The notes: a model not told the origin generated them from the sequence alone. A stretch of 58,317 bases of DNA from Planctomycetota bacterium (GCA_027296055.1 JAPUJT010000151.1:1-58317), one strand, 5' to 3'. Positions 24,210-33,912 are shown, counted from the first letter of the stretch. A program made the numbers and translations.

Positions 24210-26132
24210 CTACCGGAACCGCCAGATCACCATGTCGAAGTTGCCGGAAGCATTCTCGCTGTTCCCCGTGACAACGATCCGCTCCTGGGAATCCAGGGTG
24301 ATCGCCGCTCCACGATCCGGACCCGTTCCCCCCGCAGCGTTGTCGTGAGTGATCCATCCCTGTCCGTTGAAGGTCGAGTCGAGGCTGCCGTCCGCGTTGT
24401 AGCGCCACACGGGCATCTCGCCCACCGTCGCGCTGGCCGTCACGCCGGAGGCCAGGATACGGCCAGACGAGTCGATGGCGATCCCCTCCGCCCAGTCGTC
24501 CCCATTCCCTCCGCCGGCGTTGTGGTGAACCACCCAACCCTGCCCGTTGAAGGTCGTGTCCAGCATGCCGTCCGCGTCGTACCTCCAGATCACCAGATCG
24601 AAGTCGCCGTTCGCATTGCGGCCGATTCCTGCCGTGAGAATTCGCCCCGCTCCGTCGACGCGAATATCGATGCCCTCATCCCAATCGCCTCCGCCCGCCG
24701 GGGCGTCGTGAACGACCCATCCTTGACCCCCGAAAGTGGTGTCGAGGCTCCCGTCGGTCTGGAACCGCCAGACGATCATGTCCCAGTTCAGCATGGACCT
24801 CTGGCTCCAGCCCGATACGAGGATGCGGCCCCCCGCATCCTGGGTCATCCCGAAGCCCATGTCGTTCATGCCGCCCCCGGCGGCGTCATGGTGGAAGACC
24901 ACACCCTGCCCATTGAAGGAGAGGTCGGCCCTGCCGTCGGGGAGGTAGCGCCAGACGGTCATGTCGTAGTCTCCTGACGCCCGCCGAGTGAAGCCTCCGA
25001 CGACGATCCGGTCCAGGCTGTCCAGATGCATGTCGAGACCCCAATCCCATCCGGAGAAGCCTCCGTCGTAGGTGATCCAGCCACGGCCGTCGAAGGTCGT
25101 GTCCAGGAGTCCGTTGGACAAGTACCTCCACACGGCCATGTCGCTGTCCCCGGCCGGGGAGGCGCTGATGCCGACCACGACGACGCGGTCCGCGGAATCG
25201 AGCGCTATCGCGAACCCCTCGTCGTTTCCGGTGCCGCCCGCAGCCCCGTCATGAGTGATCCATCCCTGTCCATTGAACGTGGGATCGAGGATGCCGTTAT
25301 CCAGGTAGCGCCAGATCACCATCTCGCGATCACCGCTGTTATTCTGGCTATAACCGGTGACAAGCATCCGCCCGAAGCGATCCAACGTGATGTCGGAACC
25401 CGCATCGTTATCGTTCCCTCCGGCGGCGTCGTGATGAATGATCCATCCCTGTCCGCCGAACGTCGGGTCGAGACCGACTGCGCCGCCGTTCGGGATCGCC
25501 GATACTTCGGACGACTCGGTGCTCTCCGACCCAGCAGCGACGGTGGTGGTCGCAGTGACGACGTAATAGTAAGTCGTGCCGTTGGTGAGACCCCCGTGGA
25601 CCAAGGGACTCCCCGGCGGCGTCAGACGATTGCCGGTGAATCGAGTGACTCCCGGCGACGTCGACCAGTAGACGTTGTAGCCCGCCGCCCCCGTCACGGG
25701 GTTCCAGCTCAGCGTCACTTCGCCTGGAGCGGCCGTTGCCGCGAGCCCGGTGGGTGCAGCGAGGGGCAGGGCGTAGGCCTCCGCCGAATCCGCGGTCTCG
25801 CCCGCCGCGTCCACCGCCGTCACGACGTAGTAGTGGACCGTCCCGTTGGTGAGGCCGTTGTGCTGGTACGGAGGTGCCGCGACGCCGGGGATCGCGTTGC
25901 CGGTCCCCTGGGTGACGCCCGGGTTCGTGTCCCAGTAGATGTTGTAGGAAGTGGCGCCCGAGACCGTAAGCCACCCGAGGAGTACTTGCGAGGTGGTGGC
26001 GACCGCGACGACCCCCGTGGGCGGGCTCCCGGCAGGCGTACCTCCGCCGGGCCCGCGGGGCGAACCACCTCCGCCGCCGCTACAGGCTCCGAGCAGCGAT
26101 GCGCAGAATAGAATCGTAAAGGCGCGTCTCAC
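24210..26132 (-). CDS. Lipoprotein with two FN3 domains and seven Delta-60 repeats
   Basis: The 640-residue protein begins with a lipobox LLGAC (Cys16) and a Gly-rich linker. Two fibronectin type III domains follow (about 35-125 and 125-215; TSYNIYWDTNPGVT and AGYNVYWSTSPGVT). Residues about 222-640 hold seven repeats of about 60 residues with LD-x-TF-x-GQGW, H-x-AAGG, LDS-x-x-RI and DMVIWRY, the Delta-60/DUF5122 repeat that is thought to form a propeller. The role is unknown; it is probably a surface protein. The start is GTG with a GAGGAG site 6 nt upstream. Confidence 0.82.
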   Translation of the reverse strand: MRRAFTILFCASLLGACSGGGGGSPRGPGGGTPAGSPPTGVVAVATTSQVLLGWLTVSGATSYNIYWDTNPGVTQGTGNAIPGVAAPPYQHNGLTNGTVHYYVVTAVDAAGETADSAEAYALPLAAPTGLAATAAPGEVTLSWNPVTGAAGYNVYWSTSPGVTRFTGNRLTPPGSPLVHGGLTNGTTYYYVVTATTTVAAGSESTESSEVSAIPNGGAVGLDPTFGGQGWIIHHDAAGGNDNDAGSDITLDRFGRMLVTGYSQNNSGDREMVIWRYLDNGILDPTFNGQGWITHDGAAGGTGNDEGFAIALDSADRVVVVGISASPAGDSDMAVWRYLSNGLLDTTFDGRGWITYDGGFSGWDWGLDMHLDSLDRIVVGGFTRRASGDYDMTVWRYLPDGRADLSFNGQGVVFHHDAAGGGMNDMGFGMTQDAGGRILVSGWSQRSMLNWDMIVWRFQTDGSLDTTFGGQGWVVHDAPAGGGDWDEGIDIRVDGAGRILTAGIGRNANGDFDLVIWRYDADGMLDTTFNGQGWVVHHNAGGGNGDDWAEGIAIDSSGRILASGVTASATVGEMPVWRYNADGSLDSTFNGQGWITHDNAAGGTGPDRGAAITLDSQERIVVTGNSENASGNFDMVIWRFR

Positions 26133-26510
26133 AATAGGCTCCTCGATTTAAAAGGACGCCTAGCGCGGGTCGATTACTGCCGATGGGGGATGGAATCCAG
26201 GAGGCCGCTCGCCCCCCTCCAATACAAAATCTAGCACTCTTCGGCCAATTTGGCCAATAGGAAATGGCAGGAGACCGGTGCCGGGCACCGATCTCCTGCC
26301 GCCTGGAGAATTCAGATATCGTCCTGGGAGGCTGACGAGCCTCAGTTCGAAGGCCGCCCGCTAGGACAGGGAATGCCCGCCGAGGGGGCGGCGCAGCCAT
26401 GGACTGGTCGGTCATGGGGAAGGGACCTTATATCAATTCGGGTCCATCCTCTGGCGTTTTCCCGCGCCATCAGGCAGAATCAGTCGACTCGAAGAGGGGA
26501 GGGGGGGGAT
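26133..26510. other. 378-nt intergenic region with a long hairpin
   Basis: No convincing gene is seen. It holds a short GGCCAA/TTGGCC palindrome near 26243-26255 and a strong hairpin at 26266-26300 (listed separately). It separates the divergent Delta-60 lipoprotein and PilZ genes and must contain both promoters, but I cannot place them with confidence. Confidence 0.6.
26266..26300. repeat. Long two-part hairpin
   Basis: GGCAGGAGA (26266-26274) pairs perfectly with TCTCCTGCC (26292-26300); inside, GGTGC (26277-26281) pairs with GCACC (26285-26289) around a CGG loop, leaving a 2x2 internal loop. It could be an RNA element, a terminator on either strand, or a REP-like element. Confidence 0.6.
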
Positions 26511-26891
26511 ATGGGAGCCGAGAACCGGAAACACGAACGCATCAGGACCGGATTCCTGGTTCGTGTCACGGTCCCCATCGGGGGGGACATCCACGAGGGG
26601 ACTTGCCTCAACCTGAGCGAAACTGGACTCTTCGTTCAGATGCTGGACCCACTCCCCAAGGGGACGGAGGTCAACATCGAACTGCACCTCAAACCGGTCG
26701 ATCGAGTCGTCCATGTCGATGGAGTCGTCATCTGGACTCGTCCCAAGATGCCCGATCCGAGATTTCCCGCCGGCGCGGGGATGAAGTTCGATCTGGTTCC
26801 CACGGATGTTCTCGTCTTGATCAGGGAATCGATCGCCGAGCAGAAGAAGCGCCTCCCCGATCTCCCTCCCTTCCGAAAGCAAGAGCCTTGA
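26511..26891 (+). CDS. PilZ-domain protein
   Basis: The 126-residue protein is a single PilZ domain (about 5-105) with an N-terminal RKHERIRTGF motif and LNLSETGLFVQM, the counterpart of the D/N-x-S-x-x-G motif; here it is N-L-S-E-T-G. With the upstream arginines these would bind cyclic di-GMP. A PilZ protein may tie c-di-GMP to surface traits such as the pilus apparatus encoded at the window start, but no direct link is seen. I choose the ATG at 26511 with a purine-rich GAGGGGAGG site. The open frame upstream to 26250 is probably not coding. Confidence 0.85.
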   Translation: MGAENRKHERIRTGFLVRVTVPIGGDIHEGTCLNLSETGLFVQMLDPLPKGTEVNIELHLKPVDRVVHVDGVVIWTRPKMPDPRFPAGAGMKFDLVPTDVLVLIRESIAEQKKRLPDLPPFRKQEP

Positions 26892-27013
26892 CCTGCCTGC
26901 GGCGTAGACTCACGTACCTTTCATGATAGGTTAGAGTTACAGAGCACGAGCCCTAGCCGCACACCCAGCCGCTCGATCCCGATCATCCTTCTTACGAGGG
27001 GCCTCTTCCTCTG

Positions 27014-29740
27014 GTGCAGAACGAATCCATGGGCGGCAGGACCCTTCTCATCTTCAGCGTGATCTTCCTCCTCGCGGGACTTGCCTGGCTGCTCTTCCGT
27101 CCAACGGCCGGACCCGAGATGGGAGAAGCCGCCTCCCGCCAGCCGCCGCCGGCAGCTGTGAGTATCCCATCCCATCCGGGATCCGAGCCCGGGACCCTTG
27201 CCGTGCCTCCTACCAGGGAAATCCCTGTCCCTGAGAAAATGAGCGCCAAGTCTCCTCCGTTACCTGTCGACCTGTCGGCGGCGGACCGGGACCTGGACCT
27301 GTTCGGCACCGTCGTCAATGAGTCGGGCGAGCCGATCGCCGGGTGTGAGCTGGAGACATTCACGGTCCTCCCCTGGCAGGGTCGGCCCGCGGACTTCGAG
27401 GAGAATCCGGAGCCGGAGCCAGGTCCGAGCACGCGAAGCGCCTCCGACGGGACCTTCTCACTCCGCCTCGAACGAGCGCAGGTGGTCGATCTTCATGCCA
27501 CGGCGGACGGCCACGCCCGTACGATTGTCCCTCAGTGCAACGCAGGGGAGAAAGTGCGTGTCGTCCTTTCGGAACCAGCCAGTCTGTTGATCACGGTGAC
27601 AGATAGCGATGAAGAGCCCATCGAGCGGGCAAAGATCGATCTCTGGCTGTCGTACCAGCAGGGATCTGCCTGGACGAACTCAGGTAACGAAAAAGGCCTC
27701 ACTAATTCCGAGGGAAAGCACCTCTTTCGAAATATCCACTGGGGTTTCGGGTGGATCTGGGTTGCGCATGAACGTCACGGACAGGCCAGCCAGCAAGTGC
27801 GGATAAAGAAGAAGGAGTCGGCCGAGATCCGCGTGATCCTGCGAGGCAGTCGTGGTCTACGTGGGAGGGTGACGGACGCCGATACGGGAAAACCAATCAC
27901 CGGTGCCAGCATTGAATCTTGGGGGGGCTCTGCGGGTGGAACGGAGACCGATGCGGAAGGAAAGTACGAGGTGCGGGCCGGCGTTAGCAATTTCATGTGG
28001 CAACTCACCGCCCGCGCAGAAGGATACACTTCCGGGTCCAAGGCGATTCCTCCCAGGGGCGATCTCGACTTCGCCCTGCAGCGGGGCGACATCGTCATCG
28101 GAGCCGTCCGGGACAGCAGCGGGAACCCGTTAGGCGATGTGCGCGTGTGGGCAAGCGGCAGCGGCTTCGAGGACCATAATCAAGTGACGGACAGCGTCTC
28201 CACCCTCACGGGTACGGACGGCGGGTTTTCCTTGGAGGGCCTCCGATCCAGCATCGCCCACAGCGTATCGATCTCCAGGACTGGATTCGGCAAGCTCGGC
28301 CTCCGGCTCGATCACAGTCGGGCGGTCGATGGGGTGATCGATCTCGGGACGATCGTGCTTCCCGCGCCCCGGTCCATCGAAGGTCAGGCTGTCTCCGACG
28401 GTGGGGCCCCCCTCCCTAGAGCCAACGTAACGATCTCGCCTGTGGGACAGCATGATGTCGAGGCGACAAGCCTTCTGGGAATCATCGGCGGGAGTGATTT
28501 TCGCATGACGGATGACCTCGGACGATTTCGCTTTCCCGGCCTTGCGCCTGGAGGCTACATCCTGACCCTCTCGGTCGCCGGTTCGCCGGAGGTCCGAATG
28601 TCCGTTACGCTTCCTGCGGACGCCGACCTCCTCGATGTCGAACTGAGGGCCCTGGCCGGAGAGACCCTGAGGGTGAGGGTCCAGGATTCAAGCGGCGCCC
28701 CCGTGCAGGGCGTCTGGGTATCCTCCTTCAATATCCCAGGGGCGACCCACGTCTCCGCCACCACGGGGGCGGACGGAACCGCGCTGCTCCGGGGGCTACC
28801 GGAGAGGGAAATTAGCGTCAGCATCTCGAGTCAGCTCGAGGGATTGCTTCAGACTCCACCCCAGTCGGTGATACCAGCGGGCCAGGAGGTGCTATTCGTC
28901 CTGGAGGCGGCCGCTCTGATTCGAGGGACCGTCAAGGGCCCGGACGGTGCGCCGGTCCCCGGGATCACGTTGACCGCGAGCTTCCAGCGGAAGGGACTTC
29001 AGCCGGCTTACGGCTTTTCCGGTGCAGACGGCTCCTTCACGATCTCCTGTCCTGTCGGAACCATCGCCGACATCAGCGTCTCGGGAAGCCCGATGAGCAT
29101 GCCCGGTGGCAGGGACTCCCAGGAACAGGCCGCATGGTTTCAGGGTGGGATCCGCGGGATCGCGGCGCCGGCGGAGGGTGTGGAGATATCGTTGGAGAGG
29201 TTGCCTCTCGACCGCTCCGTCGTCGTGCTTGTGCTCGATCCGGATGGAAACTCCGTAACTGGGGCCACCGTCTTCGCCACGAGTGCGAGTATCTTGCAGT
29301 CGAATAATCCGTGGGTTACAGGAACCGATGGACGTGTGAGGCTCGAGAATCTGGCCCCGACCGAAGTCACGATATCTGTGAGTCTCGTCACGAGTGCAGA
29401 CGCTCACCGCGACACGCTCCCTCAAGCTTCGATCAAGGTGATCCCGGAAGGTCAGGAGGTCACGGTCCGGTTTTCGAGGGGCGTCTCGATGAGCGGGATC
29501 GTCCTCGACGCCGACGGCAACCCCGCCGGGTGGTGCCGGATCATGGCCGAGTCCCGGGTTGGTCCGGTCGCCTTCGCCGGCGCCGATGAGGCAGGCCGAT
29601 TCCGGATCGTCGTTCCGGAGAGAGGAGCCTATCGGCTGCAGGCCCAGACGTTTTGGGAGAACGGCTCGGTCAAGGGCACCGGCGCCGTCTCCGTCACCGC
29701 GCCTGCCGAGGGGGTGAAGATTGTCATCGAGGCCGGATGA
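27014..29740 (+). CDS. Membrane-anchored protein with about eight carboxypeptidase-regulatory-like repeats
   Basis: The 908-residue protein has an N-terminal transmembrane anchor (about 10-28) and then about eight beta-sandwich repeats of the CarboxypepD_reg type (starting near 95, 275, 355, 445, 545, 630, 725 and 810). Each opens with a pattern such as GRVTDADTGKPITGA or GTVKGPDGAPVPG. There is no peptidase domain. Such arrays are common in planctomycete and myxobacterial surface proteins. The start is either GTG 27014 or ATG 27029; neither has a good ribosome site. Its nearest relative in the window is the gene at 40853, which lacks the anchor. Confidence 0.82.
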   Translation: MQNESMGGRTLLIFSVIFLLAGLAWLLFRPTAGPEMGEAASRQPPPAAVSIPSHPGSEPGTLAVPPTREIPVPEKMSAKSPPLPVDLSAADRDLDLFGTVVNESGEPIAGCELETFTVLPWQGRPADFEENPEPEPGPSTRSASDGTFSLRLERAQVVDLHATADGHARTIVPQCNAGEKVRVVLSEPASLLITVTDSDEEPIERAKIDLWLSYQQGSAWTNSGNEKGLTNSEGKHLFRNIHWGFGWIWVAHERHGQASQQVRIKKKESAEIRVILRGSRGLRGRVTDADTGKPITGASIESWGGSAGGTETDAEGKYEVRAGVSNFMWQLTARAEGYTSGSKAIPPRGDLDFALQRGDIVIGAVRDSSGNPLGDVRVWASGSGFEDHNQVTDSVSTLTGTDGGFSLEGLRSSIAHSVSISRTGFGKLGLRLDHSRAVDGVIDLGTIVLPAPRSIEGQAVSDGGAPLPRANVTISPVGQHDVEATSLLGIIGGSDFRMTDDLGRFRFPGLAPGGYILTLSVAGSPEVRMSVTLPADADLLDVELRALAGETLRVRVQDSSGAPVQGVWVSSFNIPGATHVSATTGADGTALLRGLPEREISVSISSQLEGLLQTPPQSVIPAGQEVLFVLEAAALIRGTVKGPDGAPVPGITLTASFQRKGLQPAYGFSGADGSFTISCPVGTIADISVSGSPMSMPGGRDSQEQAAWFQGGIRGIAAPAEGVEISLERLPLDRSVVVLVLDPDGNSVTGATVFATSASILQSNNPWVTGTDGRVRLENLAPTEVTISVSLVTSADAHRDTLPQASIKVIPEGQEVTVRFSRGVSMSGIVLDADGNPAGWCRIMAESRVGPVAFAGADEAGRFRIVVPERGAYRLQAQTFWENGSVKGTGAVSVTAPAEGVKIVIEAG

Positions 29741-29767
29741 AGTGATACGTTCGGAAGGTGAGCAGGG

Positions 29768-30640
29768 TCAGAACTTCATCGAGAGGACGGTCTTCTTCCA
29801 GTACTTCTCCATCTTCGGCATCTTCTTCTCGAAGACCTCCGCGTAGGCCTCCTCGATATCCTTGCCTGCCTCCAGGGCCTTGAAGTAGGAAACCAGAAGC
29901 TTTATCCCGGTCTTCCTCTTTCCGCCCCAGTTGATGAGGAAGTAGACCACCGAGAGGCCCTGGGAGTAGTAGAGCGATTCCTGTTCCTCTTCATGGAACT
30001 TCTCGTGCGGAGTCTTCATCAGCTCCTCGAGGCCGACATGCGAGTCGGTGAGCATCGCTTTTCTCGTTTGATTGATATCGGAGACGTTGACATCCCCTGG
30101 CTGCACCGAGACGGTCCCAAACTTCTTGTCGTACTTGGCTCCACCGAAAAAGCTGGCGAGGCCTTCATTGAGCCACGTCGGGATCGACTTCGTGTTCGGG
30201 AGGACATGGTCGAGGAACTGGTGGAACGCCTCGTGAAAGAGCGTCGATATCAGCGATTCATCGGTCCCATAGAACAGGACGGTGTACTTGTGTGAAGGTG
30301 AATAGTAGCCGACGGCCGTCTCGGGATCGAAACCGTTTGCGCGGGAGAAGGCCTCGTATCCGCCTCGAGATTCGAAGATGAGGACGGGAAAGACGACCTT
30401 TTCCTTGACCTTGGGGAATTTCTTCTTCGGGAAGACTCTCTTGTACTCCTTCAGGATCAGCTCCTGCCGTTTCGCAATCTCTTCGGTGAGCGTTCCCCCT
30501 AGCATCGAATAGATCTTGTAGTGCTTTGTCTTCTCGACGGTTTGCCAGTGCTGGCCGTACGCCTTGTAGTCGTCCTCCTCGCCATTGCCCTGCGAGAATG
30601 CCGCCAGAGCCATCAGAGCAATCAGTGAGATACGGAACAT
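29768..30640 (-). CDS. Exported zinc metallopeptidase-fold protein (DUF1570/MA-like), active-site intact
   Basis: The 290-residue protein has a signal peptide (to about AAFSQG) and a gluzincin core with HEAFH and, 18 residues further, NEG in PTWLNEGLASFFG, giving two His and one Glu zinc ligands and the catalytic Glu. It is homologous to the longer protein at 42246, in which these residues are lost; the two core segments align over 31 residues with no gap. Substrate unknown. The frame opens with TTG at 30646, but ATG 30640 is preferred; no ribosome site is seen and a likely -10 sits close by, so the mRNA may be leaderless. Confidence 0.8.
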   Translation of the reverse strand: MFRISLIALMALAAFSQGNGEEDDYKAYGQHWQTVEKTKHYKIYSMLGGTLTEEIAKRQELILKEYKRVFPKKKFPKVKEKVVFPVLIFESRGGYEAFSRANGFDPETAVGYYSPSHKYTVLFYGTDESLISTLFHEAFHQFLDHVLPNTKSIPTWLNEGLASFFGGAKYDKKFGTVSVQPGDVNVSDINQTRKAMLTDSHVGLEELMKTPHEKFHEEEQESLYYSQGLSVVYFLINWGGKRKTGIKLLVSYFKALEAGKDIEEAYAEVFEKKMPKMEKYWKKTVLSMKF

Positions 30641-30647
30641 GAGCAAG

Positions 30648-30676
30648 AGTATACCCGAATCCAGGCTGGGAGCGAA
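30648..30676 (-). promoter_or_regulatory. Candidate promoter of the DUF1570 peptidase gene
   Basis: Minus strand: TTCGCT (30676-30671), 17-nt spacer, TATACT (30653-30648). Transcription would begin at about 30641, right at the ATG at 30640, giving a leaderless or nearly leaderless mRNA. The -35 is weak. Confidence 0.35.
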
Positions 30677-30688
30677 AAGCAGTTTGGG

Positions 30689-30716
30689 TTGATTCCGCGG
30701 GTCGGCAGTCTAGAAT
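30689..30716 (+). promoter_or_regulatory. Candidate promoter of the HEAT/hydrolase-fold gene
   Basis: TTGATT (30689-30694), 16-nt spacer, TAGAAT (30711-30716). The leader to the ATG at 30761 would be about 38 nt. Confidence 0.45.
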
Positions 30717-30760
30717 TTAACCTGAATCCAGGAACATTCCACTTTGGTCGGAGAAGTCCT

Positions 30761-32335
30761 ATGTCACGACTGACGCGCCTTGCTCTCGCGGTCCTCGTCC
30801 TCCTGCCCCTTTCCGTGGTCTTCGCAGGCGGCGATACCTGGAAGCAGAGGTTCAAGTCCAACATGAGGAGCGAGGACAGCAGCGTGCGCTACGAGGCTGT
30901 CCGCAAGCTCGACACGAACGACCCCGACGCCGTGAAGGCGATCGTGAAGGTCCTGAAGATGATGGACCCCAGGGTGACCAACTCGCGAATCAGGTCCGGG
31001 GCCGTCGAGTCCCTCTCGAAGGCGACCAGTGAGGATTCCCTGAAGCTCATCCTGAAGGAGATGGCGAAGGGAAAGACACCCGTGCGGGAGGTGATGACCG
31101 CCGCGATCGGGCGCAAGAAGGACCCCGCCTACCTGGACGCCCTGCGCGGAGCCTTGAACGACAAGCAGCCCATCGTACGCAGGGCGGCGATCCGGGCACT
31201 GGCCGGAATGAAGGACAAGGAGGCGATCGACGCCATCCTGGATCGATGGGCCAAGGAGAAGCGGAAAAAAAGTTTCCGCGAATGGGCCCTCTGCAAGACC
31301 AGCCTGGAGGAAATGACCGGAAAGTTCATCAGCTCGTTCCCCGTCGACTGGAGGAACTGGTGGGAGGTGTATCGGGAGCCGTTCTCGTTCGAGGAGGAAT
31401 GGGAGGACGAGGACAAGGCGAGGGAAGAGCGAGAGAAGGCCGAGGAAGAGGGAAGAAAGGCCGCCGAACGAAAGTCTCGCACGCGATCCGTCGACCTATC
31501 TATCAAGATTCGCGGGGCCGGGGCTCCCATACTGGTCCTCCCTATGGGCGGGTATGATCAGGCCTACTACGAGCCCTATCTCCAGAGCATCCAGGATATC
31601 TGCAAGATCCACTACGTGACTCTCCCCGCGATCAAGGAGTTCAAGGGACTCGAGAGGGGGGCCGGCGGAATCGTGAAGTATCCGATGGATGAGCTTGTCG
31701 ATGCCTTTGAAGACCTTCGCAAGGATCTGAAGTACAAGAAGTTTGCCATCATGGGCCACGAAACCACGAGCATGGTGGCCCAGAGGTACGTCACCAAGTA
31801 TCCGGACTCGGTCTCCCACCTCATCCTCGTCGGGGCCTATTCCGGAACCGAGGCCTACCGTCGGATCCTCAAGGCAATGATCGCGACAGGAAAGAAGAAC
31901 AAGGACTCGGAGCTGGAATACCTGCCGTTGTCCATCTTGGTCGACCAGGATGGAAAGCAGCTTCGCGAACCCAGGGACTCGGACGAGGCCGAATCCCTCA
32001 GCCGCAGGTCCTTCGCTCTATACTTCCACTACCCCCACGACCTGATCGTTCGGGAGATGTACGACGAATACCGGTTGAAAGCCGGAGTGAGCAACTACTT
32101 TCCCGAATTCGACACGTTCAAGGAGAGGAGGGCCACCGTTCCGACCCTGGTCATGAATGGGAGGCACAGCCTCTGGTCCAACGTCACCGACGCCCAGAAG
32201 ATCGCCAAGCACTACCGGAATTCTCAGCTCGTGATCTTCGAGAAGAGCACGATGATGCCCTTCATCGAGGAAACCGAGAAGTTCGCCGCCCACATCCACG
32301 CCTTCTTCAAGAAGTACCCGTACAGGAAGAAGTGA
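30761..32335 (+). CDS. Exported HEAT-repeat protein fused to a catalytically dead alpha/beta-hydrolase
   Basis: The 524-residue protein has a signal peptide (ending VVFAG), HEAT-like repeats (about 30-190), a charged coiled-coil linker (about 215-245, rich in E, R and K) and an alpha/beta-hydrolase domain (about 250-524). In the hydrolase domain the nucleophile elbow reads GHETTS, with Glu where Ser belongs; the acid position reads GRHS instead of a GxxD; and the usual GHMPF has become TMMPF, losing the catalytic His. All three triad residues are gone, so a binding or structural role is likely. It may form a unit with the patatin lipoprotein encoded 147 nt downstream. Confidence 0.8.
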   Translation: MSRLTRLALAVLVLLPLSVVFAGGDTWKQRFKSNMRSEDSSVRYEAVRKLDTNDPDAVKAIVKVLKMMDPRVTNSRIRSGAVESLSKATSEDSLKLILKEMAKGKTPVREVMTAAIGRKKDPAYLDALRGALNDKQPIVRRAAIRALAGMKDKEAIDAILDRWAKEKRKKSFREWALCKTSLEEMTGKFISSFPVDWRNWWEVYREPFSFEEEWEDEDKAREEREKAEEEGRKAAERKSRTRSVDLSIKIRGAGAPILVLPMGGYDQAYYEPYLQSIQDICKIHYVTLPAIKEFKGLERGAGGIVKYPMDELVDAFEDLRKDLKYKKFAIMGHETTSMVAQRYVTKYPDSVSHLILVGAYSGTEAYRRILKAMIATGKKNKDSELEYLPLSILVDQDGKQLREPRDSDEAESLSRRSFALYFHYPHDLIVREMYDEYRLKAGVSNYFPEFDTFKERRATVPTLVMNGRHSLWSNVTDAQKIAKHYRNSQLVIFEKSTMMPFIEETEKFAAHIHAFFKKYPYRKK

Positions 32336-32481
32336 GCGGGAGGCGAATACGGGCCTCCCACACTTCCCGAAAGAGATCCCCCCGGCCCGATCCCTTTCGG
32401 TGTCTGGAGATGATGGGATCAGGCGTCGCGAGCTGCCATCTCACGTCTCTCGGTGGATTCACGCTACCAGGAGGTTCATTC

Positions 32482-33852
32482 ATGAAGAGATCCCGCTGGA
32501 TGGCCCTCGGTGCAATCGTTCTCGCTCTGCTCGTGGCGGGGTGCGGCTCGACGAGGACGGCGAAGCATCCGTTCGACCCCGACTATCAGGAGCCCCGGGT
32601 GGACTTCTCCAGGTACGAGTCCGTCCAGGGCCGAGTCGGCCAGGACCCGAAGAGGGCGGTGGCGTTGGCTATCTCCGGAGGCGGGCAGCGTGCGGCGAAT
32701 TTCGCGGCCAGCGTCATGTGCGAGCTTGAGGAGTTTTCCCGGAACAACGTGAAGATAAACCTTCTGGCCGAGGTCGATTACATCTGCACAGTCTCCGGGG
32801 GCGGCCTGGCCGCCGCGGCCTACATCAGCAAGCTGCGTGACTTTCTGAAGGCCTATCCCGACGACCCGTCGAGCAAATTCACGTTTCGCGCGGCGCTGGA
32901 GGAGTCCATCGGTGACAAGCCAAGCATCATGAGAAATCTCGAGAAGGGCTACCACCATGTCCTGGTCGGAAGCATCTTCGACCCTCGGACCTGGGGGATG
33001 CTCGACCGCGGGGATTTCCTCGAGAGAGCGTTCGACGACAAATTCCTCGGGAACGAAGTGCGGAAGGAGCCAAGCCTCACGTTGAGAGAGGTCTTCGTCC
33101 CGAAGGATGCCGGCCGGAAGCCCGCCCTTCCCTACTGGATACCGACGTCGGCGAATTACCAGAACGGAGCCATCTTCCCTCACACGCCCGACATGTATGA
33201 GCGATATGGCATCATCGAGTATGTCCATCGCCTCCGTTCGATTTCTCTCGGGGAGAATCCCGACTATTTCTCGATTCCTCTGGCGGTGGGCCTCAAGGCC
33301 AGCGCCTCCTTCCCCGGGGCCGTTCCGGCAACGACGCTGGAGAGTTCATGGCAGAAGAAGAAGGGTTACAGGAGAAGCAACCGGTTCATCCACCTCGGGG
33401 ATGGGGGGATGGCAGACAACCTCGGCGTCGTCACTGCGCTCCGTGCGCTGCGACATCACGAAGAGGACGATCGGGTACTTATCATCATCGATGCATACAA
33501 TGGCGAGACGGAACCATTCTCCAGAAGGAAAGGGAGTCCCATGGCCGTCGAGGTGGGCGTTCGCAACCTCACGATCGGACTGGATTCTCGCCGGATTCGA
33601 CTCAAGGACATCGTCGGTCCTGATCCCGTGAAGGACTCGGAGGGACGGGTGCTGATGGGCACGACCCACGACGGGATCAAAGTCATATTCATGAGCTTCG
33701 ACCTGCTCGATAACTCGCTGCGGCATAAGGCCCGCAGGGTGCCGACTTCCTTCGATATTACTGGAGATGAGCAGACCACTCTGTTCGACGCGGGAAAGCA
33801 AGTGGTCGGGACCCAAGGGGAGCAACTGTACAGGGTATTCGGCGGACTGTAG
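32482..33852 (+). CDS. Patatin-like phospholipase lipoprotein
   Basis: The 456-residue protein has a lipobox LLVAGC near residue 20. The patatin domain shows the Gly-rich oxyanion loop AISGGGQRAA, a nucleophile elbow TVSGGGLAAA and the Asp of the dyad in LGDGGMADNLG. The elbow departs from the usual GxSxG in having Thr at the first position, as in cPLA2-type relatives. It should hydrolyse acyl esters of phospholipids and act at the envelope. AGGAGG lies 6 nt before the ATG. The neighbours are also exported proteins. Confidence 0.87.
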   Translation: MKRSRWMALGAIVLALLVAGCGSTRTAKHPFDPDYQEPRVDFSRYESVQGRVGQDPKRAVALAISGGGQRAANFAASVMCELEEFSRNNVKINLLAEVDYICTVSGGGLAAAAYISKLRDFLKAYPDDPSSKFTFRAALEESIGDKPSIMRNLEKGYHHVLVGSIFDPRTWGMLDRGDFLERAFDDKFLGNEVRKEPSLTLREVFVPKDAGRKPALPYWIPTSANYQNGAIFPHTPDMYERYGIIEYVHRLRSISLGENPDYFSIPLAVGLKASASFPGAVPATTLESSWQKKKGYRRSNRFIHLGDGGMADNLGVVTALRALRHHEEDDRVLIIIDAYNGETEPFSRRKGSPMAVEVGVRNLTIGLDSRRIRLKDIVGPDPVKDSEGRVLMGTTHDGIKVIFMSFDLLDNSLRHKARRVPTSFDITGDEQTTLFDAGKQVVGTQGEQLYRVFGGL

Positions 33853-33883
33853 GATCGCTTCACGGGTCACATGCGACGACAGC

Positions 33884-33912
33884 TTTACAGCCCTGGTGGA
33901 TGCCGGTATCCT
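33884..33912 (+). promoter_or_regulatory. Candidate promoter of the 166-residue lipoprotein gene
   Basis: TTTACA (33884-33889), 17-nt spacer, TATCCT (33907-33912). Transcription would start near 33919, 22 nt before the ATG at 33941, leaving room for the GGAGGG ribosome site. Confidence 0.5.
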
